Shown piece after piece: positions 63,734 through 64,000 of a stretch of 64,000 nucleotides of DNA; position 1 is the first letter of the stretch, and each line of letters starts with the position of its first letter. The translations under genes and the position numbers were made by a program. The notes under the pieces were generated by a model. It was not told the origin of the DNA, made no database searches, and saw nothing but the letters and a program-made list of their open reading frames with translations. The DNA comes from Mesotaenium endlicherianum (Eukaryota; Streptophyta; Zygnematophyceae; Zygnematales; Mesotaeniaceae): the NCBI GenBank assembly GCA_009602735.1, contig WELA01008857.1, positions 55,799-119,798 of the forward strand, given 5' to 3'.

Positions 63734-64000
63734 GTACACATGCCTTCCAGAATGTGCAATAAAGAAAACATAATATACAATATAACATTATTGCGTCTGC
63801 TGACCTGCACATCATCGCCCCGAAGGAAACGCACGCCCTCCTTCCCTAGAACATACATCAGGCAAAATCATAGACAGCGCCGTCTGCTGCCTCCGCCCAG
63901 GCGCTCTCCACGTGGCAGTAGCTCATCAACTCCCACCTTGGGCCGGAAGGGGCCAGGGCCCGGGGGGGTTTTGGGCATGGAGGTGGGTGGGGTGGGGGGA
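63734..64000 (+). other. Start of the next intron of the GnT-II gene
   Basis: Begins GTACAC. An AATAAA word lies at 63758-63763, and the end of the window is G-rich. No exon is seen before the window ends. Confidence 0.6.

Noticed and set aside
63758-63763. AATAAA as the end of the GnT-II gene
   Set aside because: The catalytic domain is only partly encoded before it, and a good donor (63734) precedes it, so it is probably inside an intron.
1-64000. CRISPR arrays, rRNA or tRNA genes, bacterial operons
   Set aside because: No regularly spaced short repeats, no cloverleaf or rRNA sequence was seen, and the gene content is eukaryotic.

Overview
The window is nuclear DNA of a plant-like eukaryote and consists almost entirely of nested retrotransposons; one host gene begins near the right edge. 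That gene (60043 to beyond 63733) encodes an N-glycan N-acetylglucosaminyltransferase II. It has GT-AG introns and very GC-rich, low-complexity exon sequence. Plant-type Ty3/gypsy chromoviruses primed by initiator-Met tRNA, a DIRS-like element and a piggyBac remnant suggest a streptophyte, possibly a charophyte alga such as Chara. This taxonomic guess is inference, not a sequence match.

The dominant family (called family 1 here) has LTRs of about 720 bp and the order gag, pol with chromodomain, then a third ORF (ORF3) in the position where retroviruses carry env. Copies: A (1-7330, + strand, 5' end outside the window, pol broken); B (15671-24481, +, complete); D' and D (28816-33365, + strand, decayed, sharing one LTR); E (35499-44346, - strand, complete, internal region collinear base for base with B); F (44656-52225, +, 5'-truncated); G (52226-57185, -, 3'-truncated). 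Solo LTRs lie at 47716-48407 and 52259-52985. In B and E, gag and pol overlap and are joined by a conserved -1 slippery heptamer TTTAAAA. ORF3 has its own conserved start, preceded by a branch-point-like sequence and a CAG acceptor. A hairpin plus purine-rich TAAGTTGGAGG module occurs both before ORF3 and at the 3' LTR.

A second gypsy family is element C (9301-24823, + strand, 503-bp LTRs, gag/pol joined by an AAAAAAC slip site). It is inserted in the tyrosine recombinase gene of a decayed DIRS-like element (8512-28213, - strand). B is in turn inserted in the 3' LTR of C with a 5-bp duplication TAGAA. A solo LTR of the C family lies in the 3' LTR of F.

Other insertions: an internally deleted piggyBac-like transposase gene (34127-35005, -); a 94-codon ORF split by E; a 246-bp MITE with an 8-bp target duplication in the gag of G; and an unclassified 1.7-kb insertion in the LTR of F. 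The stretches 7331-8511, 28217-28815, 33366-34126 and 57186-59950 hold no gene I can recognise. Runs of N at 12340-12389, 24396-24400 and single Ns at 520, 24824, 61814 and 63084 mark assembly gaps or uncertain bases; the one at 24396 sits in a visibly chimeric join.

Together the order of events can be read as DIRS, then C, then B, with B and E the youngest, apparently recently active copies.
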